Shown here piece by piece: positions 9,601-16,897 of a DNA stretch of 17,868 nucleotides. The notes beneath the pieces were generated by a model. The model did not search any database and was not told the origin of the DNA. It saw only the letters and a program-made list of their open reading frames with translations. Each line of letters starts with the position of its first letter. Position 1 is the first letter of the stretch. Source of the DNA: CAZXEU01 sp964639665 (GTDB taxonomy: Bacteria; Bacteroidota; Rhodothermia; Rhodothermales; Bin80). A program made the position numbers and the translations under genes. The stretch is from contig CAZXEU010000109.1 of NCBI GenBank assembly GCA_964639665.1, forward strand, positions 1 through 17,868. The letters are read 5' to 3'.

Positions 9601-9814
9601 CGAGCATGAGGCCATCTTTCACGCGCCGGAAGACGAAAGCGCATCTTCGCTCCAGTCGCTCTTGAAACTCAACCTGATCGTGCCGTGCGAAAGCCAGCCG
9701 GCCAGCCCGGGTGGGGCGCCCGGCCGGATAGCCGATAGCGCGCGCTTTCGGCTGCATCCCCTCGTCGTGCACCCGGTAGAACAATGGCTGCGCGGGCAGA
9801 ACATCATTCACTGA
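6683..9814 (+). CDS. Large helical protein with C-terminal AAA-like ATPase domain (degenerate Walker A), channel partner
   Basis: 1043 residues, GTG start overlapping the channel stop (GTGA). I do not recognise a named family. Residues 1 to about 690 are highly charged, Arg/Glu/Ala/Leu-rich and probably helical or coiled coil, with no signal peptide or membrane helix, so a cytosolic location is likely. From about 705 a P-loop NTPase fold appears. A Walker A-like loop at 720-728 (MPAGSGRTS) has Arg726 where Lys is expected and Met720 where the first Gly is expected. Walker B-like VCLIDNLEHL has Asp791 and Glu794. A sensor-1-like strand WIGTISN ends at Asn829. A helical region follows, then a C-terminal segment (FRLHPLVVHPVEQWLRG) resembling a winged-helix domain as seen after AAA/STAND ATPases. 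Overlap with the channel gene suggests the two act together, perhaps at the cytosolic face of the channel; this is inference. truA starts 6 bases downstream. Confidence 0.75.
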   Translation: MTEPTAEHTLGEAGIGPANRSLVLEASAAARDAFDSALRGFEAQVARPLRELVAAGARRHGNMAGEGVSASRVAAYRTVVCEEVLGPLAEQLANLPRELAIDAIIRIPEVLAPLAEHAAEQLTMPPVAAAASKNGQDRNTGSGHALRRLRPVGRRRKDAQSEDHRIVPFRALLRYHFRVRVARSAERLHSHAERHVASMAGRLEAAMSKWSDALLRIEHELEGDVAPEVPLEAHPERSLVDEEYRAAPEMAEELRAAANGLQQVLEDVAAGSMPEFDSAAALDQDLLQLAEDLRHAGTASLKESDRRLPEEFAAHRMRELRKRWSSWHEQARARMDLVIRMLRLRQAVVEARGAATTQVRRAALAPVLQAFGDAATQLEDASRSCSAEEPDSLPAALQHLEDAALEPVRHSLTGLPGTLAADQVLALAGRDQWQALTSQVQDWPDAFVTHPTPQPESPIVPGAGIERRHVKRDVLQVLAPFSERLAPSAERLRGRLRDIWQAAEQVLSVAEFSLAAARKELEGGNGQQRAEDARQLASGGLLRAADTLRDLLQSLQAPWQQFAQAVHELFRQDWADIHRSVRAEASIEHWWLGLRKRLGRGRQQAGVRLRARVAGIRSALGQVLRRGHRRAADLIEQGRTAIGVTGAAESARLATLEAISQDALRALQEQLPLVYRKLFALEPVSEPWLLEGRDDDLAYLRQHVHRGQSNVTAGALLLPMPAGSGRTSLLRILAMELEETNSTHTVTLQRRVHHAAELAHALAGAMGISAHSLEELERRLLQSRPAVCLIDNLEHLMLRTYGGTALLERALLFFARTASRVCWIGTISNLAWQYLERVLGSASSLVSTYRPAVASRSMLGSIMLGRHNRSGLRLVFAPGAALTPIFYRKLERARDEEARQALLRDHCIERLYHQCGSNIALGLFYWLRSAAFDRGRVTLQAPAPLSFRFLETLGLARAFTLKAFLMHNTLTLSEHEAIFHAPEDESASSLQSLLKLNLIVPCESQPASPGGAPGRIADSARFRLHPLVVHPVEQWLRGQNIIH

Positions 9815-9820
9815 GGTTGT

Positions 9821-10561
9821 GTGCCGCAACTGACTTACCGGCTGCTGATCGAGTATGACGGCACACCGTTTGCCGGGTGGCAGCGCCAGGCCGGAGTCGC
9901 CACCGTCCAGCAGACCCTCGAAGAGGCCCTTGAGACGGCGCTGCGCAGGCGCACTGCCCTTGTCGGAGCGGGCCGCACGGATGCCGGCGTACACGCCCGG
10001 GGCCAGGTAGCGCACTTCGTGGCGCCGGGCGGCGTGGATGAAGCCAGGCTCCTGCGCTCGCTGAATGGCATCCTGCCGGGCTCCATAGCTGTTCTCGCGC
10101 TTGAGCGTGCCCCGGAAGGATTCCACGCGCGATTCGACGCCCGTAAGCGCAGATACCGGTACCATGTCAGTACGCAGGCGCGGGCCCTGGATGCTGGCTG
10201 GCGCCTCCGGCTGGCGGCACCTGCTGACTTTGAACGAATGAACCGGGCGGCGCGTAGCATGCTCGGCGTGCATCATTTCGGGGCATTCTGCCGTACGCAG
10301 TCCGAACCCCAAAACAGGGTCTGTGAGGTCAGCAAGGCCGTGTGGACGGAAGAAGTCCGGGCGGGCGACTGGCACTTTGAAATCATCGCAGACCGGTTCC
10401 TGCACGGCATGGTTCGCACCATCGTGGGCACATTTCTGGAAGTCGGGCGCGGAAAGAAGCAGCCGGAAGACATCGCGCGCATCCTGGCCACGCAGGATCG
10501 GAGAGAGGCTGGCCCCGCGGCTCCGGCACACGGCCTGGTCCTGGAAAGCGTGACGTACTAA
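9821..10561 (+). CDS. truA: tRNA pseudouridine(38-40) synthase TruA
   Basis: Isomerises uridines 38-40 in the anticodon stem-loop of many tRNAs to pseudouridine; cytosolic. 246 residues, full length for TruA. The N-terminus has the family start (YRLLIEYDGTPFAGWQRQ). The catalytic motif GAGRTDAGVHARGQ places the nucleophile at Asp54, matching Asp60 of E. coli TruA. FHARFDARKRRYRYHV, GVHHFGAFC and DRFLHGMVRTIVGT are further conserved TruA blocks, and the C-terminus APAHGLVLESVTY is typical. The GTG start lies 6 bases after the ATPase gene and the stop lies 3 bases before the Kelch lipoprotein start, so it is embedded in the run. A long antisense frame (9515-10978) is a shadow. Confidence 0.97.
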   Translation: MPQLTYRLLIEYDGTPFAGWQRQAGVATVQQTLEEALETALRRRTALVGAGRTDAGVHARGQVAHFVAPGGVDEARLLRSLNGILPGSIAVLALERAPEGFHARFDARKRRYRYHVSTQARALDAGWRLRLAAPADFERMNRAARSMLGVHHFGAFCRTQSEPQNRVCEVSKAVWTEEVRAGDWHFEIIADRFLHGMVRTIVGTFLEVGRGKKQPEDIARILATQDRREAGPAAPAHGLVLESVTY

Positions 10562-10564
10562 GGC

Positions 10565-11908
10565 GTGAGGCGAGCTCGCACCCAAATGCCGGCCGCCAGC
10601 CGCGCCGTAGCCGCGGCATTGGGCCTGGTGGCGCTCCTGGGCTGCGAGCGGCCGCTCGCGGACTTCAGCGGGTCCACCATCTCGATTCTCGCCCCGGATC
10701 TCTCGGGGGTGCTGACCGAGAGTGAAATCCACTTCCGCGTGGCGGTCCGCTCGATCAATTCCGTAACCAGGGTTCGTCTGAACAATCTCCCGCTGGATCT
10801 CTCGGCGGACGGGAGCCACTGGGAAATCACGTATGTGCTTCGCCTCGGACTGAACCCGCTGATCTTCGAAGCAACCACGGAACAGGGCAATACGGATATC
10901 GACACCGTGTATGCCATGCACATGCCCGTCGGTGTAAGCCTGAATGCACCGAATCTGCCGGAAGGCCGCGGAGGCCACACGGCCACGTTCACGCTGGCAG
11001 GAGACATCCTGGTGGCAGGCGGTTCAGTGCGGCGCGGAGATCCGGCCTCGGCCGATGCCTTTGTGCTTGTTCGCGGCGGCCGTGCCTTCGAAACGCTGCC
11101 GCAGAAGATGCACGCGGCCCGAACCGGTCATACGGCCACGCGCCTGGCTGACGGGCGCGTGCTGCTTCTGGGAGGAAGCACGACAGACAACCTGCAAAGC
11201 ATAATCGATTTGGTCGAGACCGCCGAGCTGTATGACCCGGCGACTGATTCCTTCGCGGTGGTGCCGGTAGTCGGGCAGCCAATTCGCCGGACGCTGCACT
11301 CAGCCATACTGCGCGACAACGATGCCGGCACATTCATAGATCTGTACGGCGGTCGCGGAGATACGCGGTACATCCCGGAGCCTTTCCTGGGCGTGCGCCG
11401 CGATCTGCGCTCCTTCGAGTTTGCCCGCGATACCCTGTTCGCGCTGCATACCCTGGCCAGCGCCCCGTTTCTCGATGCGGCCGTCTATGGACACAGCGTA
11501 ACCCGGCTGCACGCCAACACGTACGTTGTCCTGGGCGGCAGTTCGAACAGCGGCCTTTCGGCCGAATCGGACTTTCTCCTTGAGTACACTGCCTCCGGGG
11601 GCCTAAGGACAAGCCGAATCCCGGCCATGACTACCGCTCGTACGCAGCATGCCGCGTCACTCTTGCTCGGCAACTTCGTGGTCGTCTTCGGCGGCATGCA
11701 AGACCAGGATCAGGACATCGTAACCGGCCGGGAAGTGTTCAGCAAGGTAGCGGACAGGTTTTTCACGCTGCCCAGGCTGCAGGCAAGCGCTCGGAGGTAT
11801 GCCCATGCTGCCGTCCCGCGGTCGCAGCAGCTCGTGCTCCTGATCGGCGGCTTCGGCCTCGACGGAACTGCCTACGCTGCCTCAGAGTTTTTCGCGATAA
11901 CGGAGTGA
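10565..11908 (+). CDS. Kelch-repeat lipoprotein
   Basis: Predicted surface or periplasmic lipoprotein of 447 residues from the GTG at 10565; an ATG seven codons later (10586) is an alternative. The longer start gives a better basic n-region (MRRARTQ) before the hydrophobic AAALGLVALLGC, with Cys27 in a good lipobox. Residues 38-120 look like one all-beta, Ig-like domain (including LNNLPLDL and WEITYVLRLGLNPLIFEA). Then come six Kelch-type units, each with a His/Arg-rich start and an inner strand ending in GG. They begin near residues 136 (GGHTAT), 186 (RTGHTAT), 241, 308 (YGHSVT), 358 (ARTQHAA) and 409 (ARRYAHAA), which fits a six-bladed propeller. Such propellers usually bind proteins or glycans; no catalytic role is visible. 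The stop shares bases with the following gene region (spacer 14 bases). Confidence 0.82.
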   Translation: MRRARTQMPAASRAVAAALGLVALLGCERPLADFSGSTISILAPDLSGVLTESEIHFRVAVRSINSVTRVRLNNLPLDLSADGSHWEITYVLRLGLNPLIFEATTEQGNTDIDTVYAMHMPVGVSLNAPNLPEGRGGHTATFTLAGDILVAGGSVRRGDPASADAFVLVRGGRAFETLPQKMHAARTGHTATRLADGRVLLLGGSTTDNLQSIIDLVETAELYDPATDSFAVVPVVGQPIRRTLHSAILRDNDAGTFIDLYGGRGDTRYIPEPFLGVRRDLRSFEFARDTLFALHTLASAPFLDAAVYGHSVTRLHANTYVVLGGSSNSGLSAESDFLLEYTASGGLRTSRIPAMTTARTQHAASLLLGNFVVVFGGMQDQDQDIVTGREVFSKVADRFFTLPRLQASARRYAHAAVPRSQQLVLLIGGFGLDGTAYAASEFFAITE

Positions 11909-11922
11909 GGAGCGGCCAGGCC

Positions 11923-12108
11923 ATGGATTTGCAGCAAGTATTGCGCTGGATTGTGATTGCGATGATCATCGTCATCGCGGTGCTGCTGCTCAATGAGCTG
12001 CTCGACGTGCTGGGATTCCTTGCGGTGCTGGCGCTTCGCATCCTGATCGGGCTGTTTATTCTCGCCGTCGTACTCCGGATTGCGGGCTTCTTCCTGGGAC
12101 GGAGATAG
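11923..12108 (+). CDS. Small two-helix membrane protein
   Basis: 61 residues from the ATG at 11923. GAGGAG at 11907-11912 is a plausible ribosome site, preferred over the GTG at 11905 that overlaps the Kelch stop. The sequence is almost entirely hydrophobic: helix one about residues 7-27 (RWIVIAMIIVIAVLLLNEL) and helix two about 30-57, ending in the basic tail FFLGRR. No family is recognised. It sits between the Kelch lipoprotein and tadA with 11 bases to tadA, so it is in the same transcript. A role as a small accessory of the envelope proteins is possible but unsupported. Confidence 0.7.
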   Translation: MDLQQVLRWIVIAMIIVIAVLLLNELLDVLGFLAVLALRILIGLFILAVVLRIAGFFLGRR

Positions 12109-12119
12109 GCAAATCCTGC

Positions 12120-12587
12120 ATGAGCCTTTCCACCCTCCTGGCGACCGACCGGCGGTGGATGCAGGCGGCCCTGCGGGAGGCAGAGCACGCTTTTGAAAAG
12201 GAAGAAGTGCCTGTCGGTGCCGTAGTGGTTTGCGGAGACCGCATAGTGGGGCGCGGCCACAACCTGGTGGAACGCCTGGCAGACCCGACCGCGCATGCCG
12301 AAATGATCGCTATAACAGCAGCGTGCGACACGCTCGGAACCAAGCACCTCGATTCCTGCACGCTCTACGTTACATTGGAGCCTTGTCCCATGTGTGCCGG
12401 GGCCATCGTCTGGGCACGCGTCGCCCGGCTCGTTTTTGGTGCCCTGGACGAGAAAGCCGGCAGCGCCTCTACGCTCTACAACATTCCGCAGGACGCCCGT
12501 CTGAATCACCGCACGGAAATCGTATCCGGCCTGGAGGAGGCGCAGTGCGCCGAGCTGCTGAGGGCGTTTTTCGGGGCGCGCCGCTAG
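12120..12587 (+). CDS. tadA: tRNA-specific adenosine deaminase TadA
   Basis: Converts adenosine-34 to inosine in the wobble position of tRNA-Arg(ACG); essential in many bacteria; cytosolic zinc enzyme. 155 residues, normal length. The deaminase motifs are complete: HAE with His59 (zinc) and Glu61 (proton shuttle), and PCPMCAGA with Cys89 and Cys92 (zinc), matching H57/E59/C87/C90 of E. coli TadA. VPVGAVVV and GRGHNLVE at residues 30-51 are typical, and DEKAGSASTLYNIPQDARLNH fits TadA better than free-base cytosine or guanine deaminases. It is the last gene of the plus-strand run, 11 bases after the small membrane protein. Its TAG stop (12585-12587) overlaps a stop on the opposite strand, and the composition changes soon after. 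Confidence 0.96.
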   Translation: MSLSTLLATDRRWMQAALREAEHAFEKEEVPVGAVVVCGDRIVGRGHNLVERLADPTAHAEMIAITAACDTLGTKHLDSCTLYVTLEPCPMCAGAIVWARVARLVFGALDEKAGSASTLYNIPQDARLNHRTEIVSGLEEAQCAELLRAFFGARR

Positions 12588-12950
12588 GCCGTAGAGTCCC
12601 GGTCGCATACTCCGAGTACGGTCAGTCCGGCCCGCTGCGCCAAAGGACCGTCTGCAGAATTATACCGAAGGGCCTTGACGCCGTCCACAAACGCCTGACG
12701 GAAATGGCCACCGTCCCTTGTGAGGGATCCGCCCGATCCGTACCGCCGGCGTGGCCTGAATACCGGACCGAGTGCAGGACATCAACGGAAAGGCCAGTTG
12801 GCGTGCTGCAGGCGTCGTATTACCTTCGGCGCTGCCTCAGTCATGCGTTGGACAAGCCGAACTGACGATGTGGACCTATGCGATCGAAGCCATACGTTTC
12901 CCGCCTCGTCGATCAGTGAGGTACTGGTCAGTTCATTGACGGTACCGGCG
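12588..12950. other. Intergenic gap with no convincing gene
   Basis: No tRNA, terminator with a T-run, or insertion-sequence end was found. An 11-base palindrome TACTCCGAGTA lies at 12608-12618. On the minus strand, codons from about 12720 to the TAG at 12584-12586 translate to a coding-like stretch (containing FRQAFVDGVKALRYN and AQRAGLTVLGVCDR), but the same frame has a stop at 12782-12784 and no start was found in between. GC content falls from about 63% near tadA to about 50% close to the SIR2 gene, suggesting a junction between host and acquired DNA. Confidence 0.5.
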
Positions 12951-12958
12951 TATATTTG
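12951..12958 (+). promoter_or_regulatory. -7 promoter element (TATATTTG) for the SIR2 gene
   Basis: TATATTTG is a perfect match to the TAnnTTTG -7 element of Bacteroidota-type housekeeping sigma factors. Transcription starting a few bases downstream would leave a leader of about 10-15 bases before the ATG at 12977. No good -33 TTTG is found at 19-21 bases upstream; TTGAC at 12936-12940 is too close. The element overlaps the in-frame TTG at 12956, which argues that this TTG is not the start codon. Confidence 0.55.
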
Positions 12959-12976
12959 CTGAATCGTCTGCGGCCT

Positions 12977-15900
12977 ATGCACTTTCCTGATCAGAGTCAT
13001 ATTAACCAAGTCCGCGATGCGCTTTGGAGGCGTTCTGGTGATGCTTCCGTCATGGTCGGAGCTGGTTTCAGCAGAAATGCCTTCAGTGCAGTCCCGGGCA
13101 CCGTTGTCTCGCCGACATTGCTTGATTTGGCGCAAGCAATATTCAGCAAGCTTTATCCGCAGGACAGTCATCCAAACCGCGAAGACGCCACTGAGCTGCT
13201 GCCCAAGTCCGATAGCTTCCCGCTACTGGCGCAGGAGTTCGAAGTCGCATTCGGACGAGGTAGACTTCATCAATTCCTCGAAGGCCTTATCCGCGATAAC
13301 GAGCTAATGCCTACACACATGCATGAGCGCTTTGTGAGTCTTCCTTGGCGTGATGTCTTTACTACCAATTGGGATACGCTCTTGGAACGGTCAATTGCTT
13401 CCGCTCCTGACCGTAAGTACAGCATCCTGCGAAACAAAGACGAAATCCCATTTGCAAATCAGCCACGCATAGCCAAGTTGCACGGATCTTTACCCGCGCA
13501 TTATCCGCTGATCTGTACCCAAGAGGACTACAGAACCTATCCGGCAAAATTCGCGCCGTTCGTGAACACGGTGCAACAGGCCATGATGGAGACCGTGTTC
13601 TTGCTGATTGGGTTTTCGGGAGAGGATCCAAACTTCATCCATTGGACGGGTTGGGTCCGTGACAATCTTGGTGAATCGGCGCCCAAGATATATTTGGCGG
13701 GCTTGCTAGACCTGTCGCCTCACCGGCGTCGAATGCTTGAACAGCGAAACGTGGTTTCTATTGACCTTGCACGCCATCCCAAAGCGAGCGAATGGCCGGA
13801 GCACCAGCGACACCACTATGCAACGGAGTGGATTTTGCACACACTGGAACGTGGACACCCGTATACGCCAACGGACTGGCCCTCACCCAGAAAGCGGAAT
13901 TATCCGCCGGTACCTGTTTACCTCCAGCCTGTTGTAGAGATTGATTCAGACCAGCCCCAAGAAGAACCGTGGGCCAATTCTGAATCCAATTCCGGAGACC
14001 TAGAGGAACGCGTAGACAGCATTGTCCAGATTTGGACTCATAACAGAAACCTATATCCTGGATGGTTGGCTGTTCCAGTCAGCGTGCGTGCGAATTTCAG
14101 TTCGATTACTAATGCTTGGGAACCGAAGATCCTTAGCGTGCTGCCTAACCTTGACCCCGTGCGACAACTGCGAGCGGTCTACGAATTAGTGTGGCGACGC
14201 GAGATTCTGCTGGATCCCGTTTCCAATGAGCTCGAGGCAGTCGCGGAGAATGTCCTACAGCAAATAGACTGCCGGGCACGCACTATCCGCGACGTGTCCA
14301 AGGCAGAAGTTGAGTGGGGCGCCGTGCGCGCAGAATACCGAAGCGTGGCGATCGCGCTCGTAACAACAGCGCGATATCGGTTTGATCACGAAGCGTTCCA
14401 GAAAAGGGTCAAAGCTCTACAAGATTTCCGCAACGAAGATCCTGATGTTTCACAGCGGATCTATCATGAGCGCTGCCTCTGGGCAATTTACTCACTGGAC
14501 TACAAATCCCTGTCTGAATTGCTAAATGACTGGTCTACAGAGGATTGCGACCCGGTCTGGATGGTACGAAAAGCCGCTCTTCTCTACGAAACGAATCGCG
14601 TTGACGAGGCTTGTGAACTTACCGACCGAGCACTTTCAACTATCCGAAGGATTCCTGACGATAGCCGCAGCGTGGCCGGACCTACTCGAGAGGGTTGGTC
14701 CCAGGCAATAGCAGCGGTACTTGAGTCGATACCTAGTTGGATGCGATCGGATCGAGGTGATGCGGAGCTAACTCCTGACTTATCTCACTTCTATAGAAGG
14801 TGGCAAGAATTGGCCGCCATAAAGTGCGACTCGCAATCAGAGATAAGGGGGTACGCTGATGCGCTGGCTCCAACAAGCAGGAATAGAGACGCTCCACCAT
14901 TTGATTTTGGGTTCAAGACGATTCCGGGGATTCAGTTCTCGAATGTTGCGCATGCTCGCTGGGTAGCCGCACGACGGGCGATTCGGCTAGCCGAAGTGGC
15001 CGGGTTGCCCACTTTTAGTTTCGACACTTTAAAGCTCGCAGCGGATGAATTGTCTTCATCTGAACCGGAAATGGCCGTGCGCTTGATACTCAGAACACTG
15101 AATTATGACGGAGATGATTTTCTAAAGCGAATCCTGTCGCGGCCTCGCGTTGCCGTGATGCCTATGGAATCGGCGCAAGAGTTGACCAAGATTTGTAACG
15201 GTATCATTGGGTACGCGTTGCCTCGGATCGGCGGCGTAGATGCAAGAGGGCGGATATTGTTCTGGACTGAGCGCTTGCGAGTAGCGATGGAAGTACTGTC
15301 CCGGCTCGTGGTCCGATTAAGCCCAAGTATTGTGGAGGAAACGCTCAGTAGCGCTCTCACAGCCTATGAAAATGGTCGCATTGTGCAAGATTTGTGGCTG
15401 CATGGCCCTGTTTGCAATACGCTAAAGCGCTCTTGGCAATCTCTGCCCAAGCCGCGACGAGCTGCACGATTTCTTGATTTGTTGAGTGCTCCTATTCTCG
15501 GGACTGGCAGCACGACGCGTGCGCACTCTCTTTACCCGAGGCCGGAAGAGCTTATGCTGGAACAGCTTTCGCCACCTGATCGCACAAATGACAATGAAGG
15601 CCGTTGGCAACAGATCATAAGTCGACTGGTGAGTGGGCTGAATGAAGGCGGACAGGTTCGTGAGCGAGCATCACTTTGGGTTTCTCATATTGCGATTTGG
15701 AAGCGGCTTACTGAAGAGGAGGCTGTCAAGGTTGCTCGGGCTCTCTGGAACGAGAAGTTTGCAGGATTCGACGGCTTGCCTAGACAAACTTCACTCCTTG
15801 ACTGGGTATTCATGGTGCTTCCTGAGCCGAAACCTGGTCTGGCAGAACAGCGCTTCCGCTGCACTTGGCTCACGGCCAGCCTGGCACCGCGAGAAAACGC

Positions 15901-16774
15901 ACGGCGGCCCGACGACATTTTATGGCAGACTGGTAACGCCGTTGCCAAACTCAAGCATCATGGGTATCAATTTGCTCTATCGGAGAATGAGCAATCCCAT
16001 TTGGCCGAAGTCGTGAGACGTTGGTCAAGTATCCCAGTGCCAAGTCTGCACGGCCCTTTTACGGCTGATCCTACTCCACGCGCGCTTGAAGGGTTGCGGT
16101 CAATACTAACTGCGATCCAAATCCCCACGGACATTGCCGAAAAGCTCCGTCAGAAAATGGAACGACTGAATGAATCAGGAATTCCCGCTTACCGACTTAT
16201 TCCCGGCCTTCTGACGGCCATGCCAAACCGCCTAAATGATCTTGCTGTGGCGATGAGGAAGGGATTGATATCCGATAAGAGCGACCTAGCTGAAGGAGCG
16301 GCGAAAGGACTGTATGATTGGTTGATACTTGCAAACGAGACTGCTCCGCATATTCAGCCCCCTCCCGATGATTTGGTTCGCGAGATTGGCATCATTATCG
16401 CGACCAGTAGAATGAATTCTCTCGGTTCTGCTTTACAGATTGCCCAGTGGGTGTTCGACCGGGGAGCAGACTCGCAAAGGGAGATCATTCGTGATTTGGC
16501 ACTGCAGGGACTGGAGTATCTATCGGAGGAACTGCAGTACGTTAAGGGAATCAGCCAGGATAACATTGACCTGCCGTTGCTTCGGTGGCACAGTGTACAA
16601 CTTGCCTTCTCAATGGCCCGGCGTGACCTCCGAGGCAACCCGGCTGTTGCGCGCTGGCTGCAGAATGTAGAGGAAGATCCATTGCCCGAGATTCGATACG
16701 CTTTAGATCCCGCATCGGAGCGCCAATGCGAAGACCTTGCCGTCGCGAGTAATGAGTTGGACACCCAAGAATAG
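12977..16774 (+). CDS. SIR2-domain anti-phage effector with long helical C-terminus (DSR-like)
   Basis: 1265 residues from the ATG at 12977. Residues 10-260 are a SIR2-like NAD-binding domain: VMVGAGFSRNAF (Gly28-Gly30) is the Rossmann loop, FTTNWDTLLE carries Asn131, KLHGS carries His169, and LIGFSGEDPNF is at 209-220. Asn131/His169 match in position and spacing the catalytic pair N133/H171 of DSR2, a standalone defence sirtuin that depletes NAD+ on phage infection. After about residue 330 the protein is predicted helical to the end, with at least one TPR-like unit near 526-562. No P-loop is visible, so it is not a STAND (Avs-type) protein. No partner gene (HerA, Argonaute, TIR) is adjacent. 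GC is much lower than the flanks and the codon use is less biased, indicating transfer. It is longer than DSR2 (about 1000 residues), and the C-terminal sensor part is not recognised. Confidence 0.82.
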   Translation: MHFPDQSHINQVRDALWRRSGDASVMVGAGFSRNAFSAVPGTVVSPTLLDLAQAIFSKLYPQDSHPNREDATELLPKSDSFPLLAQEFEVAFGRGRLHQFLEGLIRDNELMPTHMHERFVSLPWRDVFTTNWDTLLERSIASAPDRKYSILRNKDEIPFANQPRIAKLHGSLPAHYPLICTQEDYRTYPAKFAPFVNTVQQAMMETVFLLIGFSGEDPNFIHWTGWVRDNLGESAPKIYLAGLLDLSPHRRRMLEQRNVVSIDLARHPKASEWPEHQRHHYATEWILHTLERGHPYTPTDWPSPRKRNYPPVPVYLQPVVEIDSDQPQEEPWANSESNSGDLEERVDSIVQIWTHNRNLYPGWLAVPVSVRANFSSITNAWEPKILSVLPNLDPVRQLRAVYELVWRREILLDPVSNELEAVAENVLQQIDCRARTIRDVSKAEVEWGAVRAEYRSVAIALVTTARYRFDHEAFQKRVKALQDFRNEDPDVSQRIYHERCLWAIYSLDYKSLSELLNDWSTEDCDPVWMVRKAALLYETNRVDEACELTDRALSTIRRIPDDSRSVAGPTREGWSQAIAAVLESIPSWMRSDRGDAELTPDLSHFYRRWQELAAIKCDSQSEIRGYADALAPTSRNRDAPPFDFGFKTIPGIQFSNVAHARWVAARRAIRLAEVAGLPTFSFDTLKLAADELSSSEPEMAVRLILRTLNYDGDDFLKRILSRPRVAVMPMESAQELTKICNGIIGYALPRIGGVDARGRILFWTERLRVAMEVLSRLVVRLSPSIVEETLSSALTAYENGRIVQDLWLHGPVCNTLKRSWQSLPKPRRAARFLDLLSAPILGTGSTTRAHSLYPRPEELMLEQLSPPDRTNDNEGRWQQIISRLVSGLNEGGQVRERASLWVSHIAIWKRLTEEEAVKVARALWNEKFAGFDGLPRQTSLLDWVFMVLPEPKPGLAEQRFRCTWLTASLAPRENARRPDDILWQTGNAVAKLKHHGYQFALSENEQSHLAEVVRRWSSIPVPSLHGPFTADPTPRALEGLRSILTAIQIPTDIAEKLRQKMERLNESGIPAYRLIPGLLTAMPNRLNDLAVAMRKGLISDKSDLAEGAAKGLYDWLILANETAPHIQPPPDDLVREIGIIIATSRMNSLGSALQIAQWVFDRGADSQREIIRDLALQGLEYLSEELQYVKGISQDNIDLPLLRWHSVQLAFSMARRDLRGNPAVARWLQNVEEDPLPEIRYALDPASERQCEDLAVASNELDTQE

Positions 16775-16860
16775 GGAGACTATAAGTACGAGTAGGCCGT
16801 GGCCGGAACGACGCGTCAAATGGTGGCGTACGCACGTGTAATTGATTTTGCCTGGTCTTT

Positions 16861-16870
16861 CGTGGCCACG
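16861..16870. promoter_or_regulatory. Perfect 10-base palindrome upstream of the His-rich gene
   Basis: CGTGGCCACG is self-complementary and lies 27 bases before the ATG at 16898, a position suited to an operator. A second palindrome, GCGTACGC, lies at 16826-16833. TGATTTTG at 16843-16850 is one base off the TAnnTTTG -7 element. These could form the promoter and operator of the metal-type operon, but short palindromes are common in GC-rich DNA. Confidence 0.3.
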
Positions 16871-16897
16871 TAGCGACGCGCAAACGGCTTTTCGCTC

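Noticed and set aside
9515..10978. 487-residue minus-strand open frame across truA and the ends of its neighbours
   Set aside because: It is antisense to truA, whose catalytic motifs are complete, and to parts of two other well-supported genes. Its translation is Arg/His/Pro-rich without domain features; long antisense frames are expected at this GC content.
12588..12950. Integron attC site, group II intron or tRNA-linked attachment site
   Set aside because: I checked for attC core sites, intron-like ends and tRNA-like folds and saw none; no integrase, transposase or reverse transcriptase gene is in the window.
12956..12976. TTG start at 12956 for the SIR2 protein
   Set aside because: The TTG lies inside the candidate -7 element TATATTTG; the ATG at 12977 gives a normal SIR2 N-terminus and a short leader.
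12782..13171. 129-residue minus-strand frame over the SIR2 gene start
   Set aside because: It overlaps the conserved SIR2 NAD-binding region on the plus strand and has no recognisable features.
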